Positions 1-6,354 of a stretch of 12,282 nt of DNA are shown here, piece after piece (the first letter of the stretch is position 1; each line of letters starts with the position of its first letter). The stretch lies in assembly GCA_040905885.1 (NCBI GenBank), contig JBBDQR010000013.1, forward strand, positions 1 to 12,282. Direction: 5' to 3'. Under the pieces are notes generated by a model. That model was not told the origin of the DNA and did no database searches. It worked only from the letters and a program-made list of their open reading frames with translations. The stretch comes from JACVRU01 sp040905885 (lineage in GTDB: Bacteria > Actinomycetota > Thermoleophilia > Gaiellales > Gaiellaceae). Position numbers and translations under genes: made by a program.

Positions 1-1056
1 GCGGGGTCGGCGGCGCGCCTCGCTGGCGGCGCCCGCGCCCGGGGACGGCCGCTCGAAGCCGTCCGCCTCTCGGAGGGCTCCCACGACGACGAGGCGCTCG
101 CGGAGCGCGCGGCCGCGCTCGCGCAGCTCGGCCGGCTCGACGAGGCGGAGGCGCTCTTCCGCTCGATCGACGGCGGGGACGAGCGCGTCCGGCTGATGGT
201 CCGCTCCGGGCTCGGCGCGATCGCCCGTGCCCGCGGCCTCTACGAGGAGGCCGAGCGAGAGCTTCGCGCGGCGATCGCCGAGGCCGGGACCGCCTTCGGC
301 ACCTGCTCGCTCGAGGCGGCCGCCGCGCTGAACGCGCTCGGCATGGTCTTCAGGTACTCGGGGCGGTTCGAGGAGGCGCAGGAGCTCTATCTGCGTGCGC
401 TCGAGGTCGTCGAAGCAGCCGTCGGCGAGCTGCATCCGGACGTGGCGTCGATCCACCACAACCTCGGCGGCCTCGAGCACGTCCGGGGCAACCTGGATGC
501 GGCGGCCGAGCACGCCCGGCGCTCGGTCGAGCTCCGGCGCGAGACGGTGGGCCCCGCTCACCCGGCCGTGGCCGAGGACGAGGCCGCCTACGCGGCGATC
601 CTCGTCGGTCTCGGCCGCGACGACGAGGCCGAGCGGCTGCTCCGCGACGCGCTCGGCGTCCTCGAAGACGTCCTGGGCTCGGCCCATCCCGAGACGGCCG
701 CCGCCTGGAACAACCTCGCAGGCGTTCTCCAGCGGCGCGGGGACTACGACGCTGCCGACGACGCGTACCGCAGGTCGCTGGAGGCGAAGGAGCGGATGCT
801 CGGGCCCGACCATCCCGCGGTCGCGATCACGCTGAACAACCTCGGCGTCAACGCGCGGCGGCGCGGCCGGCCGGAGGAGGCGGAGCTGCTGTACCGCCGG
901 GCGCTCGCGATTCTCGAGGGTCGCGTCGAGCCGGACCATCCGAATCTCTTGCTTACGACACGGAACTACGCGAAGCTCCTGCGGGAGGCCGGACGCGAGG
1001 CCGAGGCGGACGAGCTCGAGAGGCTCAGGAAGAAGCCGCCCGGGCCGGCCGTCTAG
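1..1056 (+). CDS. TPR protein, kinesin light chain type (5' end cut by window)
   Basis: The reading frame is open from base 1 to a TAG at 1054-1056 (351 codons), so the true start lies upstream; the internal ATG at 196 is not a likely start because the upstream part reads as the same kind of helical A/L/E/R-rich protein. From about residue 100 it is a run of roughly 42-residue tetratricopeptide repeats of the kinesin-light-chain kind, with recurring NNL(A/G), EEAE-LYRRAL and GP-DHP-VA signatures (for example residues 277-300). Such repeats form a superhelix that binds peptides or proteins. No enzymatic domain is visible in the part shown; the missing N-terminus could carry an ATPase, regulator or protease domain, as is common in this architecture. 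The next gene follows after 47 bp on the same strand without an obvious promoter between, so the two are probably co-transcribed. The family call is firm, the specific role unknown. Confidence 0.85.
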   Translation, partial: AGSAARLAGGARARGRPLEAVRLSEGSHDDEALAERAAALAQLGRLDEAEALFRSIDGGDERVRLMVRSGLGAIARARGLYEEAERELRAAIAEAGTAFGTCSLEAAAALNALGMVFRYSGRFEEAQELYLRALEVVEAAVGELHPDVASIHHNLGGLEHVRGNLDAAAEHARRSVELRRETVGPAHPAVAEDEAAYAAILVGLGRDDEAERLLRDALGVLEDVLGSAHPETAAAWNNLAGVLQRRGDYDAADDAYRRSLEAKERMLGPDHPAVAITLNNLGVNARRRGRPEEAELLYRRALAILEGRVEPDHPNLLLTTRNYAKLLREAGREAEADELERLRKKPPGPAV

Positions 1057-1092
1057 AGCGAACACGCCGCCGTCCTGGCGACGACACCGAAT

Positions 1093-1099
1093 GAGGAGG
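1093..1099 (+). promoter_or_regulatory. Ribosome binding site of the NTNED repeat protein
   Basis: GAGGAGG, a near-perfect Shine-Dalgarno sequence, ends 4 nt before the GTG at 1104. It fixes the frame and start of the small repeat protein. It stands out because most genes in this window have no such site. Confidence 0.75.
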
Positions 1100-1103
1100 C
1101 ATC

Positions 1104-1406
1104 GTGGACGGAGAGCAGGAAGAGCGGGAGAAGATCGTGCTGAACACGAACGAGGACATCCTCGCGGACGACGACGTCGCGGGGCACAGGCTCGCCTCGA
1201 ACACGAACGAGGACGCCATCCCGGATCGCGAGGAGCGGGAGCGGATCGCGCTGAACACGAACGAGGACGCCGTCGCGGACGACGACGTCGAGGGCCACAG
1301 GCTCGCGGCGAACACGAACGAGGACGCCGTGGGCGACGCCGAGGACGGCGAGCGCCAGAGGCTCTCGTCGAACACGAACGAGGAGATCGTCTCCGACGAG
1401 GACTGA
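1104..1406 (+). CDS. Acidic NTNED-repeat protein, 100 aa, unknown function
   Basis: I do not recognise a named family. The protein starts at GTG behind a strong Shine-Dalgarno sequence and ends TGA at 1404-1406. NTNED occurs at residues 14-18, 33-37, 51-55 and 70-74, and NTNEE at 90-94. Two copies are preceded by ADDDV(A/E)GHRLA and two by ER(E/K)-containing stretches ending I(V/A)L. About a third of residues are D or E. There is no Cys, Phe, Tyr or Trp, one Pro, no membrane segment and no signal peptide, so it is probably soluble and disordered. All five threonines lie inside the motif. It is probably co-transcribed with the TPR gene. Candidate roles, all inferred: a multi-core precursor of a ribosomally made modified peptide (one Thr followed by acidic residues per repeat is reminiscent of omega-ester graspetides), an acidic hydrophilin or metal-binding peptide, or a ligand of the TPR protein. 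No modifying enzyme is in the window. Confidence 0.8.
   Translation: MDGEQEEREKIVLNTNEDILADDDVAGHRLASNTNEDAIPDREERERIALNTNEDAVADDDVEGHRLAANTNEDAVGDAEDGERQRLSSNTNEEIVSDED
1122..1343 (+). repeat. 111-bp tandem duplication inside the NTNED gene
   Basis: Bases 1122-1232 and 1233-1343 are imperfect direct copies exactly 111 bp (37 codons) apart; both begin GAGCGGGAG and each holds two NTNED units. A degenerate partial third copy follows, ending with the fifth motif. The 14-mer AACACGAACGAGGA begins at 1143, 1200, 1254, 1311 and 1371. The frame is kept throughout, so the duplication acted at protein level. Confidence 0.9.
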
Positions 1407-1422
1407 TCGCCGAGAGAGCTGA

Positions 1423-1445
1423 ACGGCGCCCAATCCGGGCGCCGT
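1423..1445. terminator. 9-bp perfect hairpin after the repeat gene
   Basis: ACGGCGCCC (1423-1431) pairs perfectly with GGGCGCCGT (1437-1445) across a 5-nt AATCC loop, 17 bp past the stop of the NTNED gene. There is no T-run behind it, so it may be a weak intrinsic terminator of the kind common in high-GC genomes, an RNA-stabilising end, or a protein site. Confidence 0.55.
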
Positions 1446-1472
1446 CAGCGTCCGGCTTCTCGCCGCGTCGGG

Positions 1473-1478
1473 GATGAT
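1473..1478 (+). promoter_or_regulatory. -10-like hexamer, leaderless start of the dehydratase
   Basis: GATGAT ends 6 nt before the GTG at 1485, and no Shine-Dalgarno sequence is visible. This spacing puts the transcription start on or next to the start codon. It is one of the weaker members of a series seen in this window because the first base is not T. No convincing -35 is seen. Confidence 0.4.
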
Positions 1479-1484
1479 CCAGCG

Positions 1485-2429
1485 GTGGAGCCGATCGCGC
1501 TCGCTGAGATCGAGGCAGCCCGCCGCCGGATCGCCGACGTGGCCGTGCGGACGCCGCTCGTCCGGCTGAACGCCGACGGGCCGGCCGAGATCTGGCTCAA
1601 GCTCGAGAACCTGCAGCCGATCGGCTCGTTCAAGCTCCGCGGCGCGGCGAACGCCGTCCTCTCCACCGGCCGGGAGCTCCTGCACGAGGGGCTCTGGACG
1701 GCGAGCGCCGGGAACATGGCCCAGGGAGTGGCCTGGTGCGCCCGGCTGCTCGGCGTGCCGTGCCGCGTGGTCGTGCCCGAGGGCGCGCCGGAGACGAAGC
1801 TCGCGGCGACGCGGCGGCTCGGGGCGGAGGTGACCGCGGTGCCGTTCGACGAGTGGTACGAGGTCTTCCGCACCCACGAGCTGGAGGGGATGACGGGCCT
1901 CTTCGTCCACGCCTTCTCGGACGAGGCGGTGATGGCGGGTAACGGGACGATCGGGCTCGAGCTCGTCGAGGACCTCGCCGAGTTCGAGACGGTGGTCATC
2001 CCCTTCGGGGGTGGCGGCCTCGCGGCGGGTGTCGCGTCCGCGCTGCGCGTGCTCCGGCCGGACGTGCGGATCTACGCGGCCGAGGTGGAGAGCGGCGCGC
2101 CGCTCGCGCCCTCGCTCGAGGCCGGCGAGCCGGTCCGCGTCGACTACCGGCACAGCTTCGTGGACGGGATCGGCGGCCCGTTCGTGTTCCCCGAGATGCT
2201 CGAGCTCGCGCGCGAGCTGCTGGACGGCTCGCTGGTCGTCGGGCTGGACGACGTCGCGGCGGCGGTGCGGCTGCTCGCCGAGCGGGCCCGGGTCGTGGCC
2301 GAGGGAGCGGGTGCCGCCGCGCTGGCGGCCGCGCAGGAGCTCGAGGGGCGCGTCGTCGCCATCGTCTCCGGCGGCAACATCGACCTCGACGTGCTGGCGA
2401 GGATCCTGCGCGGCGACACCGTTCGCTAG
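1485..2429 (+). CDS. Threonine/serine dehydratase (PLP fold type II, no ACT domain)
   Basis: A 314-residue PLP-dependent enzyme, expected to deaminate L-threonine or L-serine to the 2-oxo acid plus ammonia in the cytoplasm. The PLP lysine is K50 in SFKLRGA. The phosphate-binding loop is the glycine-rich GGGG near residue 180, and SGGNID (295-300) is the C-terminal motif of threonine dehydratases. EGAGAAALAA is also typical. The protein ends right after the catalytic domain, so it lacks the ACT/regulatory domain of biosynthetic IlvA and should not be feedback-inhibited by isoleucine. The usual SAGNHAQG motif reads SAGNMAQG, a His-to-Met change that may alter substrate preference. The start is GTG without a Shine-Dalgarno sequence. 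Catabolic threonine dehydratase, serine dehydratase or a serine racemase-like activity cannot be separated from sequence alone. Confidence 0.88.
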   Translation: MEPIALAEIEAARRRIADVAVRTPLVRLNADGPAEIWLKLENLQPIGSFKLRGAANAVLSTGRELLHEGLWTASAGNMAQGVAWCARLLGVPCRVVVPEGAPETKLAATRRLGAEVTAVPFDEWYEVFRTHELEGMTGLFVHAFSDEAVMAGNGTIGLELVEDLAEFETVVIPFGGGGLAAGVASALRVLRPDVRIYAAEVESGAPLAPSLEAGEPVRVDYRHSFVDGIGGPFVFPEMLELARELLDGSLVVGLDDVAAAVRLLAERARVVAEGAGAAALAAAQELEGRVVAIVSGGNIDLDVLARILRGDTVR

Positions 2430-2432
2430 GCT
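2427..2432 (+). promoter_or_regulatory. -10-like hexamer overlapping the dehydratase stop codon
   Basis: TAGGCT matches TANNNT, begins with the TAG stop of the upstream gene (2427-2429), and ends 6 nt before the GTG of the VOC gene. It would give a leaderless VOC transcript independent of the operon. Confidence 0.4.
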
Positions 2433-2438
2433 CGCGCC

Positions 2439-2819
2439 GTGGCCGAGCTCAACGCCATCGGGATCGTCGCCTCGGATCTCGCGCGCTCGATCTCCTTCTA
2501 CCGGCTACTGGGGATCGACTTCCCCGAGGAGGAGGGCCACATCGAGGCGCGACTGCCGAGCGGCGTCCGGTTCATGCTCGACTCCGAGGAGGTCGTGCGC
2601 AGCTTCCGGCCCGACTGGACGCGGGAGACCGGCAACCAGCTGGGGCTCGCGTTCGAGTGCGACTCGCCCGCGGACGTCGACGAGGTCTACGCACGTGCCA
2701 CGGGCGCTGGGTTCCAGGGCGAGAAGGAGCCGTTCGACGCGTTCTGGGGCCAGCGCTACGCGCAGCTCCGCGATCCCGACGGCGTGCCGATCGACCTTTA
2801 CGCGCCGCTGAGCAGCTGA
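2439..2819 (+). CDS. VOC-fold (glyoxalase/bleomycin resistance-like) protein
   Basis: A 126-residue protein with the paired beta-alpha-beta-beta-beta layout of the vicinal oxygen chelate superfamily: IGIVASDLARSISFYRLLGI at residues 7-26 is the first module, and the GLAFECDSPADVDEVYARA stretch with DPDGVPIDLYAP near the end is the second. H34 and the Glu in the LAFEC strand are plausible metal ligands; the C-terminal acidic ligand is less clear because the usual E in the last strand reads D. Length is normal for a single-domain member. Members include glyoxalase I, dioxygenases and antibiotic-binding proteins; nothing here fixes the substrate. It starts 9 bp after the dehydratase and its tail overlaps the convergent DUF72 gene by 22 bp. 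Confidence 0.85.
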   Translation: MAELNAIGIVASDLARSISFYRLLGIDFPEEEGHIEARLPSGVRFMLDSEEVVRSFRPDWTRETGNQLGLAFECDSPADVDEVYARATGAGFQGEKEPFDAFWGQRYAQLRDPDGVPIDLYAPLSS

Positions 2820-3412
2820 AGCAGCCGCAGGGCGTAGGCCGGCGCGGTCGGCTCGTCCTCATGGCGGAAGTAGGCGTAGACGTCGACGCCCGCGTCGAGC
2901 AGCGGCGCGAGCCGCTCCGCGAGCCCGCGCAGGTCGGCGTCGGTATACGGCGGCTCGCGGAAGCGGAGGTAGCGGAAGGCTGCGTCGGACTCCCAGTCGT
3001 TCACGCGGACGGCGGGAGAGACGTCGACGCCGTCCCAGCTCGGGTGGCGCAGGTCGAGAGCGAGCGGCAGGTCGGTCTCGGCGAGGCGCTCCAGCAGCCG
3101 GTCGTCGCGCTTGGCCTGGACGACGATCCTGACCGGGCCGAGGCGGTCGCCCAGGAGACGGACCCGTTCGTCCGACCAGCGCAGCTTGACCGCGAACCGG
3201 AAGCCGGCGGGCGTCGCCTCGGCCCAGCGCTGGAACTGCTCCGGGGCCGGTAGCCGGTACCCGGTGCTGTTCAGCTCGACCGACGGCAGGCGCTCCGCGT
3301 AGAGGCGCAGGAAGTCGGTCGGCTTCGCCTCCGGCGGGTAGAAGCCGCCGCGCCAGGTCGGGTATGAGAACCCGGAGGTTCCGACATACGCCCTCGTTAC
3401 ACTCGCCGGCAT
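2798..3412 (-). CDS. DUF72 family protein (YecE-like TIM barrel)
   Basis: A 204-residue protein starting ATG at 3412 and beginning MPASVTRAYVGTSGFSYPTW, the hallmark opening of DUF72. Also typical are the SVELNSTGYRLP strand, WAEATPAGFRFAVK, and LDLRHPSW in the second half. The frame is open up to 3709, but the upstream part is the antisense of thyX and not DUF72-like. DUF72 proteins have a TIM-barrel fold related to sugar-phosphate isomerases; their reaction is not established. This copy is shorter than the usual 230-250 residues, mostly through a compact middle. The start codon overlaps that of thyX on the other strand; no in-frame start lies between it and the conserved core. The 3' end overlaps the VOC gene convergently. 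Confidence 0.85.
   Translation of the reverse strand: MPASVTRAYVGTSGFSYPTWRGGFYPPEAKPTDFLRLYAERLPSVELNSTGYRLPAPEQFQRWAEATPAGFRFAVKLRWSDERVRLLGDRLGPVRIVVQAKRDDRLLERLAETDLPLALDLRHPSWDGVDVSPAVRVNDWESDAAFRYLRFREPPYTDADLRGLAERLAPLLDAGVDVYAYFRHEDEPTAPAYALRLLQLLSGA
3398..3403 (+). promoter_or_regulatory. -10-like hexamer of thyX, inside the DUF72 gene
   Basis: TACACT (TANNNT) ends 7 nt before the thyX ATG and lies over codons 4-5 of the opposite-strand DUF72 gene. There is no Shine-Dalgarno sequence, so a leaderless thyX mRNA is expected. No clear -35 is seen. Confidence 0.5.
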
Positions 3413-4118
3413 GGCGGTCACGCCTGAAGTGTTGCCCGAGAACACCGTCCGCGTGCTCGACCACGGCTTCGTCCGCCTCGACGCGGCCATGGCGACCGAC
3501 CTCTCAGTCGTCAACGCCGCGCGGGTCAGCTTCGCCCGGCGCAAAGACGAGATGGACGAGTCCGACGAGGGGCTGATCCGCTTCCTGATGCGCGATCGCC
3601 ACGGGACGCCCTTCGAGCATAACGCCTTTCGCTTCCACATCCGCTGCCCGATCTTCGTCGCGCGCGAGTGGTTCCGACACCGGGTTGGCTCTTTCAACGA
3701 GTTCAGCATGAGGTACGCGCGGGCGACCGACGAGTTCTACGTCCCGGAGCCCGAGGACGTGCGCTCCCAGGTCGGCAAGCCGGGCGCCTACTCCTTCGAG
3801 CCGGTCGACCCGGAGCTTGCCGAGGCCACGCGCGAGACGCTGCAGGAGGTCTACGAGACCGCCTACGCGGCCTACGAGCGACTTGTCGAGCAGGGAGTGG
3901 CGCGCGAGCTCGCGCGAAGCGTGATGCCCGTTGGCGCCTACACCGAGTTCTACTGGACGGTCAACGCGCGCTCGCTGATGAACTTCGTCTCGCTACGGGC
4001 GGCCGAGACGGCCCAGCGCGAGATCCGCCGCTACGCCGAGGCGTGCGAGACCTTCCTGGAGAAGCTGATGCCCGTGACGCACGGGGCATTCGTCGCCAGC
4101 GGCCGCGTCGCGCCCTAA
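3411..4118 (+). CDS. thyX: Flavin-dependent thymidylate synthase ThyX
   Basis: A 235-residue protein that methylates dUMP to dTMP using methylene-tetrahydrofolate, NADPH and FAD. The ThyX signature RHRxxSxNExSxRY is complete at residues 89-102 (RHR at 89-91, S94, N96, E97, S99, R101, Y102). The C-terminal NARSLMNFVSLR and AQREIRRYAEA helices that bind dUMP and FAD are also present. The start ATG gives the usual short lead before VRVLDHGFVRL. Because ThyX regenerates tetrahydrofolate directly, organisms with it need less dihydrofolate reductase. It stands alone between a head-to-head DUF72 gene and a secreted protein gene, and is not next to folE2 although both serve the folate pathway. Confidence 0.96.
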   Translation: MAVTPEVLPENTVRVLDHGFVRLDAAMATDLSVVNAARVSFARRKDEMDESDEGLIRFLMRDRHGTPFEHNAFRFHIRCPIFVAREWFRHRVGSFNEFSMRYARATDEFYVPEPEDVRSQVGKPGAYSFEPVDPELAEATRETLQEVYETAYAAYERLVEQGVARELARSVMPVGAYTEFYWTVNARSLMNFVSLRAAETAQREIRRYAEACETFLEKLMPVTHGAFVASGRVAP

Positions 4119-4146
4119 CCGGAACGCGTTCGCCGCGTCATAGAGG

Positions 4147-5028
4147 GTGTGGGGGGTCGGATCGCAGTCGTCGCCGCGTTCGCGGCGCTCGCGGTGCCGG
4201 CCGACGCCCTCGCCGTCGACCACGTCTGGGCTGTCGCTGAAGCCGGCCAAGGTCGCTAGCGCCTGGACGCTGACCGGCTCCTCGGCGAGCGGCGACTTCT
4301 ACCCGAACGGCAAGGAGATCCTCGGCGTGACGCTGAACCGCCGTCGCTCGGCGACCGCCGTCGAGCGGCACGCGCTCCGCGCGAGCCTCGCCAGGCCGAC
4401 CGTGTCGTTCGACGGGCGCCGCGGCCGCTGGCGGGCGAGCGGCGTCAACGGCGCCCTCGACGTGAACATGACGATCGCGACGAGCGGCAAGCCGCAGGAG
4501 GTCACGGAGGCGCTCGGCTGCCGCGGCGCGTTCCTGCGCGTGCCGGTCACCTTGGCGGGCACGTTCGCCGTCCGGACGGGAACGAAGGCGCTCCAGACGA
4601 TCCGCCGCACGCGCCTGACCGCGCTGATCACCTACAACCCCGGCGGACAGCTCGGCTGCGGGCCCGTCTCCTCCGGCTGCGAGGCCGGCGCGACGCTCAC
4701 CGCGTCGAGCGGGCTCAAGCGGCTCTTCGTCGACACGGAGCGGAAGGCGCTGGCCCTGACCTTCCCCGCTTCGGGCGGCTGGTACCACGTCCTCGAGCGC
4801 GAGCAGGTGCAGGTCACCGGCGACCTCCCGACGATCCGCGTCGACGCGTCCGGCCTGGGCTCGGTGACGTTCTCGGAGACGAAGGCGTTCGAGGGCGGGG
4901 GCGAGAGCTGCCGCATCGTGACGGCCGAGGGCACGCTCACCGGCACGCTGACAGCGCGCTTCGCCGCCTGGGGGCCCCGGACGTTCCGGGCGAAGAGCGC
5001 GCAGTACCGGCGCGTCGAGTCGCCCTAA
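4147..5028 (+). CDS. Secreted hypothetical protein with an apparent N-terminal frameshift
   Basis: The body, from about 4228 to the TAA at 5026-5028, reads as an extracellular beta-rich protein beginning LSLKPAKVASAWTLTG, with four Cys (in LGC, GCG, SGC, ESC contexts) that could form disulfides. I do not recognise a family. In its own frame the N-terminus from GTG 4147 is an S/R/P-rich stretch without a signal peptide. The frame starting GTG 4149 instead gives a clean signal peptide, VGGRIAVVAAFAALAVPADA followed by LAVDHVW, but stops at TAG 4257-4259. Dropping one base near the GGG at 4228-4230 joins the two into ...VDHVW-LSLKPAK. So either a one-base insertion has broken the gene, or the assembly has a one-base error. 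It lies 30 bp after thyX and converges on the propeller gene with a 4-bp gap. Confidence 0.7.
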   Translation: MWGVGSQSSPRSRRSRCRPTPSPSTTSGLSLKPAKVASAWTLTGSSASGDFYPNGKEILGVTLNRRRSATAVERHALRASLARPTVSFDGRRGRWRASGVNGALDVNMTIATSGKPQEVTEALGCRGAFLRVPVTLAGTFAVRTGTKALQTIRRTRLTALITYNPGGQLGCGPVSSGCEAGATLTASSGLKRLFVDTERKALALTFPASGGWYHVLEREQVQVTGDLPTIRVDASGLGSVTFSETKAFEGGGESCRIVTAEGTLTGTLTARFAAWGPRTFRAKSAQYRRVESP

Positions 5029-5032
5029 GGCA

Positions 5033-6316
5033 CTAGCCGGACCAGGGATCGGCGGCGCCGAGCAGGAGCTGCGGGACGATGCCCTCGTGCCGCCCCACGA
5101 CCCGTCCGGTCGCAAGGTCGACGACGGAGAGCGTCTGGCCCGGGCCGCCGCCGAACCCAACGTACGCCCGCCCGCCGATGATGCCCGAGACCCACGGGGA
5201 GCGATCGGGGAAGAGGGCGAAGCGCTCCTCCCCGTACGGGCTGTAGGCGACGAGCCCGATGCCAGTGCCGCTCGCCAGCAGCGTCCCCTCTGCGAAGAGG
5301 AACCCGCTTGCCCGCTCGTTGACGGTCCGCACCGACCATGTCTGCGCGTCGATGAGCTCGAGGCCGGCGGGCGTCCAGGTCTGGCGCTCGATCCTGCCGT
5401 CGCGCACCGTCGCCCGGCCGTCGCTGCCCGACACGGCGAGCAGGCCATTGCCCAGCCAGCGCGCAGTCCGGGTCGGACCGTCGGAGCCCTTCGCCCGCGC
5501 GGCCGGCTCGAGCCAGTCGCGCAGTCGCCCCAGCAGCGAGACCGGCCGGGAGAGCGCGCGCTCGCGGACGGCGAGGGTCGCCAAGTCGATCTCGAGGACG
5601 GGGCCTTCGGCCGGCACCACGAACGCGCGTGCGCCCTCCGGATCGACGGCGAGGCCGGGCACCCGCTGGCGGAAGACCCACGGCTCGCCGTCCGGCTCGA
5701 CCCAGCCCGCGACCAGGTCCAGCCCGATCGTGCGCACTCGGCCATCCGCATCGACGACGGCGAGGCGCGCCGCGCCCATTCCGTCCCCCGGGGCGAGCAG
5801 CAGCGCGAGCCCGCCGGGCGTGCGCGCCGTGCGCAACAGCGTCCCGGTCAGCTGCGCGCGTCGTACGACGCGGCGGGCGAGCGGGTCGTACGCGACGACC
5901 TCGACCAGGCCCCAGCCGCGGCCGGGCGAGAGGGCGAGCACGCGGTTCGGCGCGGGCCAGGCGACGGCGCCGAGGCCGTGCGTCAGGCGCACCATCGCCC
6001 GCTGGCGCAGCGAGACCGGGTCGACGACGCGCACGACGTCGCGCCCCGTGCTCGTCTGCGCCGCGACCGCCAGCAGCGAGCGGTCGGGCGAGAAGGACCA
6101 GCTACCCGAGGTCGGGCCCACGTAGATGCGCCGTCCCGTCGCCTCGAGCGAGGCGGGCTCGATCCGGGCCAATCTCCAGCCCGAGCCCTCGAAGACGAGT
6201 CCGAGCAGCGGGCCCGGGTTCGACGAGGCCGCCGGCCAGGTCGCCCAAGGAGCCGCGCTCGTCGCGGGCACGGCGAGCGCGACCAGGGCGAGCAGCATTG
6301 CCCCGCGCCACGCCAT
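5033..6316 (-). CDS. Secreted beta-propeller-like protein
   Basis: A 427-residue protein from ATG 6316 (a GTG directly before it at 6319 is the alternative). It opens with a signal peptide: MAWRGAM, a hydrophobic LLALVALAVPA core, and a TSA-A cleavage region near residue 20. The rest holds repeated four-strand blocks of propeller type, such as WSFSPDRSLLAVA, DVVRVVDPVSLR, GLAVDPEGARAFVVP, VLEIDLATLAVRERAL and QTLSVVDLATGRVVGRHEG. These resemble WD40/YVTN/quinoprotein-type blades without a fully regular motif. It should act outside the membrane as a binding or scaffold protein; no catalytic residues are evident. It lies 38 bp after the anti-sigma gene on the same strand, so it may be a target or a sensory partner of that system. 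A -10-like site in the gap suggests it can also be expressed alone. Confidence 0.8.
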   Translation of the reverse strand: MAWRGAMLLALVALAVPATSAAPWATWPAASSNPGPLLGLVFEGSGWRLARIEPASLEATGRRIYVGPTSGSWSFSPDRSLLAVAAQTSTGRDVVRVVDPVSLRQRAMVRLTHGLGAVAWPAPNRVLALSPGRGWGLVEVVAYDPLARRVVRRAQLTGTLLRTARTPGGLALLLAPGDGMGAARLAVVDADGRVRTIGLDLVAGWVEPDGEPWVFRQRVPGLAVDPEGARAFVVPAEGPVLEIDLATLAVRERALSRPVSLLGRLRDWLEPAARAKGSDGPTRTARWLGNGLLAVSGSDGRATVRDGRIERQTWTPAGLELIDAQTWSVRTVNERASGFLFAEGTLLASGTGIGLVAYSPYGEERFALFPDRSPWVSGIIGGRAYVGFGGGPGQTLSVVDLATGRVVGRHEGIVPQLLLGAADPWSG

Positions 6317-6323
6317 CACGGAA

Positions 6324-6329
6324 GTATTA
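6324..6329 (-). promoter_or_regulatory. -10-like hexamer of the propeller gene
   Basis: On the minus strand TAATAC(T) ends 7 nt before the ATG at 6316, with no Shine-Dalgarno sequence between. This supports the ATG over the GTG at 6319, as the expected transcription start falls on the ATG. Confidence 0.5.
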
Positions 6330-6354
6330 CCCCGGCGCCGCCCTGCGGGTTCCG

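Noticed and set aside
1143..1384. Repeats AACACGAACGAGGA considered as a CRISPR array
   Set aside because: The repeats are only 14 bp, the intervals are similar to each other and in frame with a translated protein, so this is a coding repeat.
1053..2153. A 366-codon open frame on the minus strand across the repeat and dehydratase genes
   Set aside because: Its protein is H/R/E/P-rich without any family motif, and it is the exact antisense of two well-supported plus-strand genes; such shadows are expected at this GC content.
3413..3709. N-terminal extension of the DUF72 protein by 99 residues
   Set aside because: The extension is antisense of thyX, is rich in Ser/Arg, and precedes the conserved MPASVTRAYVGTSGF opening of the family.
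4149..4259. The signal-peptide frame as a separate 36-residue secreted peptide gene
   Set aside because: The join to the body by a one-base shift gives a coherent exported protein, and the tail after DHVW in that frame carries no recognisable sequence.
6349..6353. GGAAC on the minus strand as an ECF-type -35 for the propeller gene
   Set aside because: It lies 19 bp from the TAATAC hexamer, longer than the usual 16-17, and overlaps the end of the anti-sigma gene region; too weak to list as a feature.
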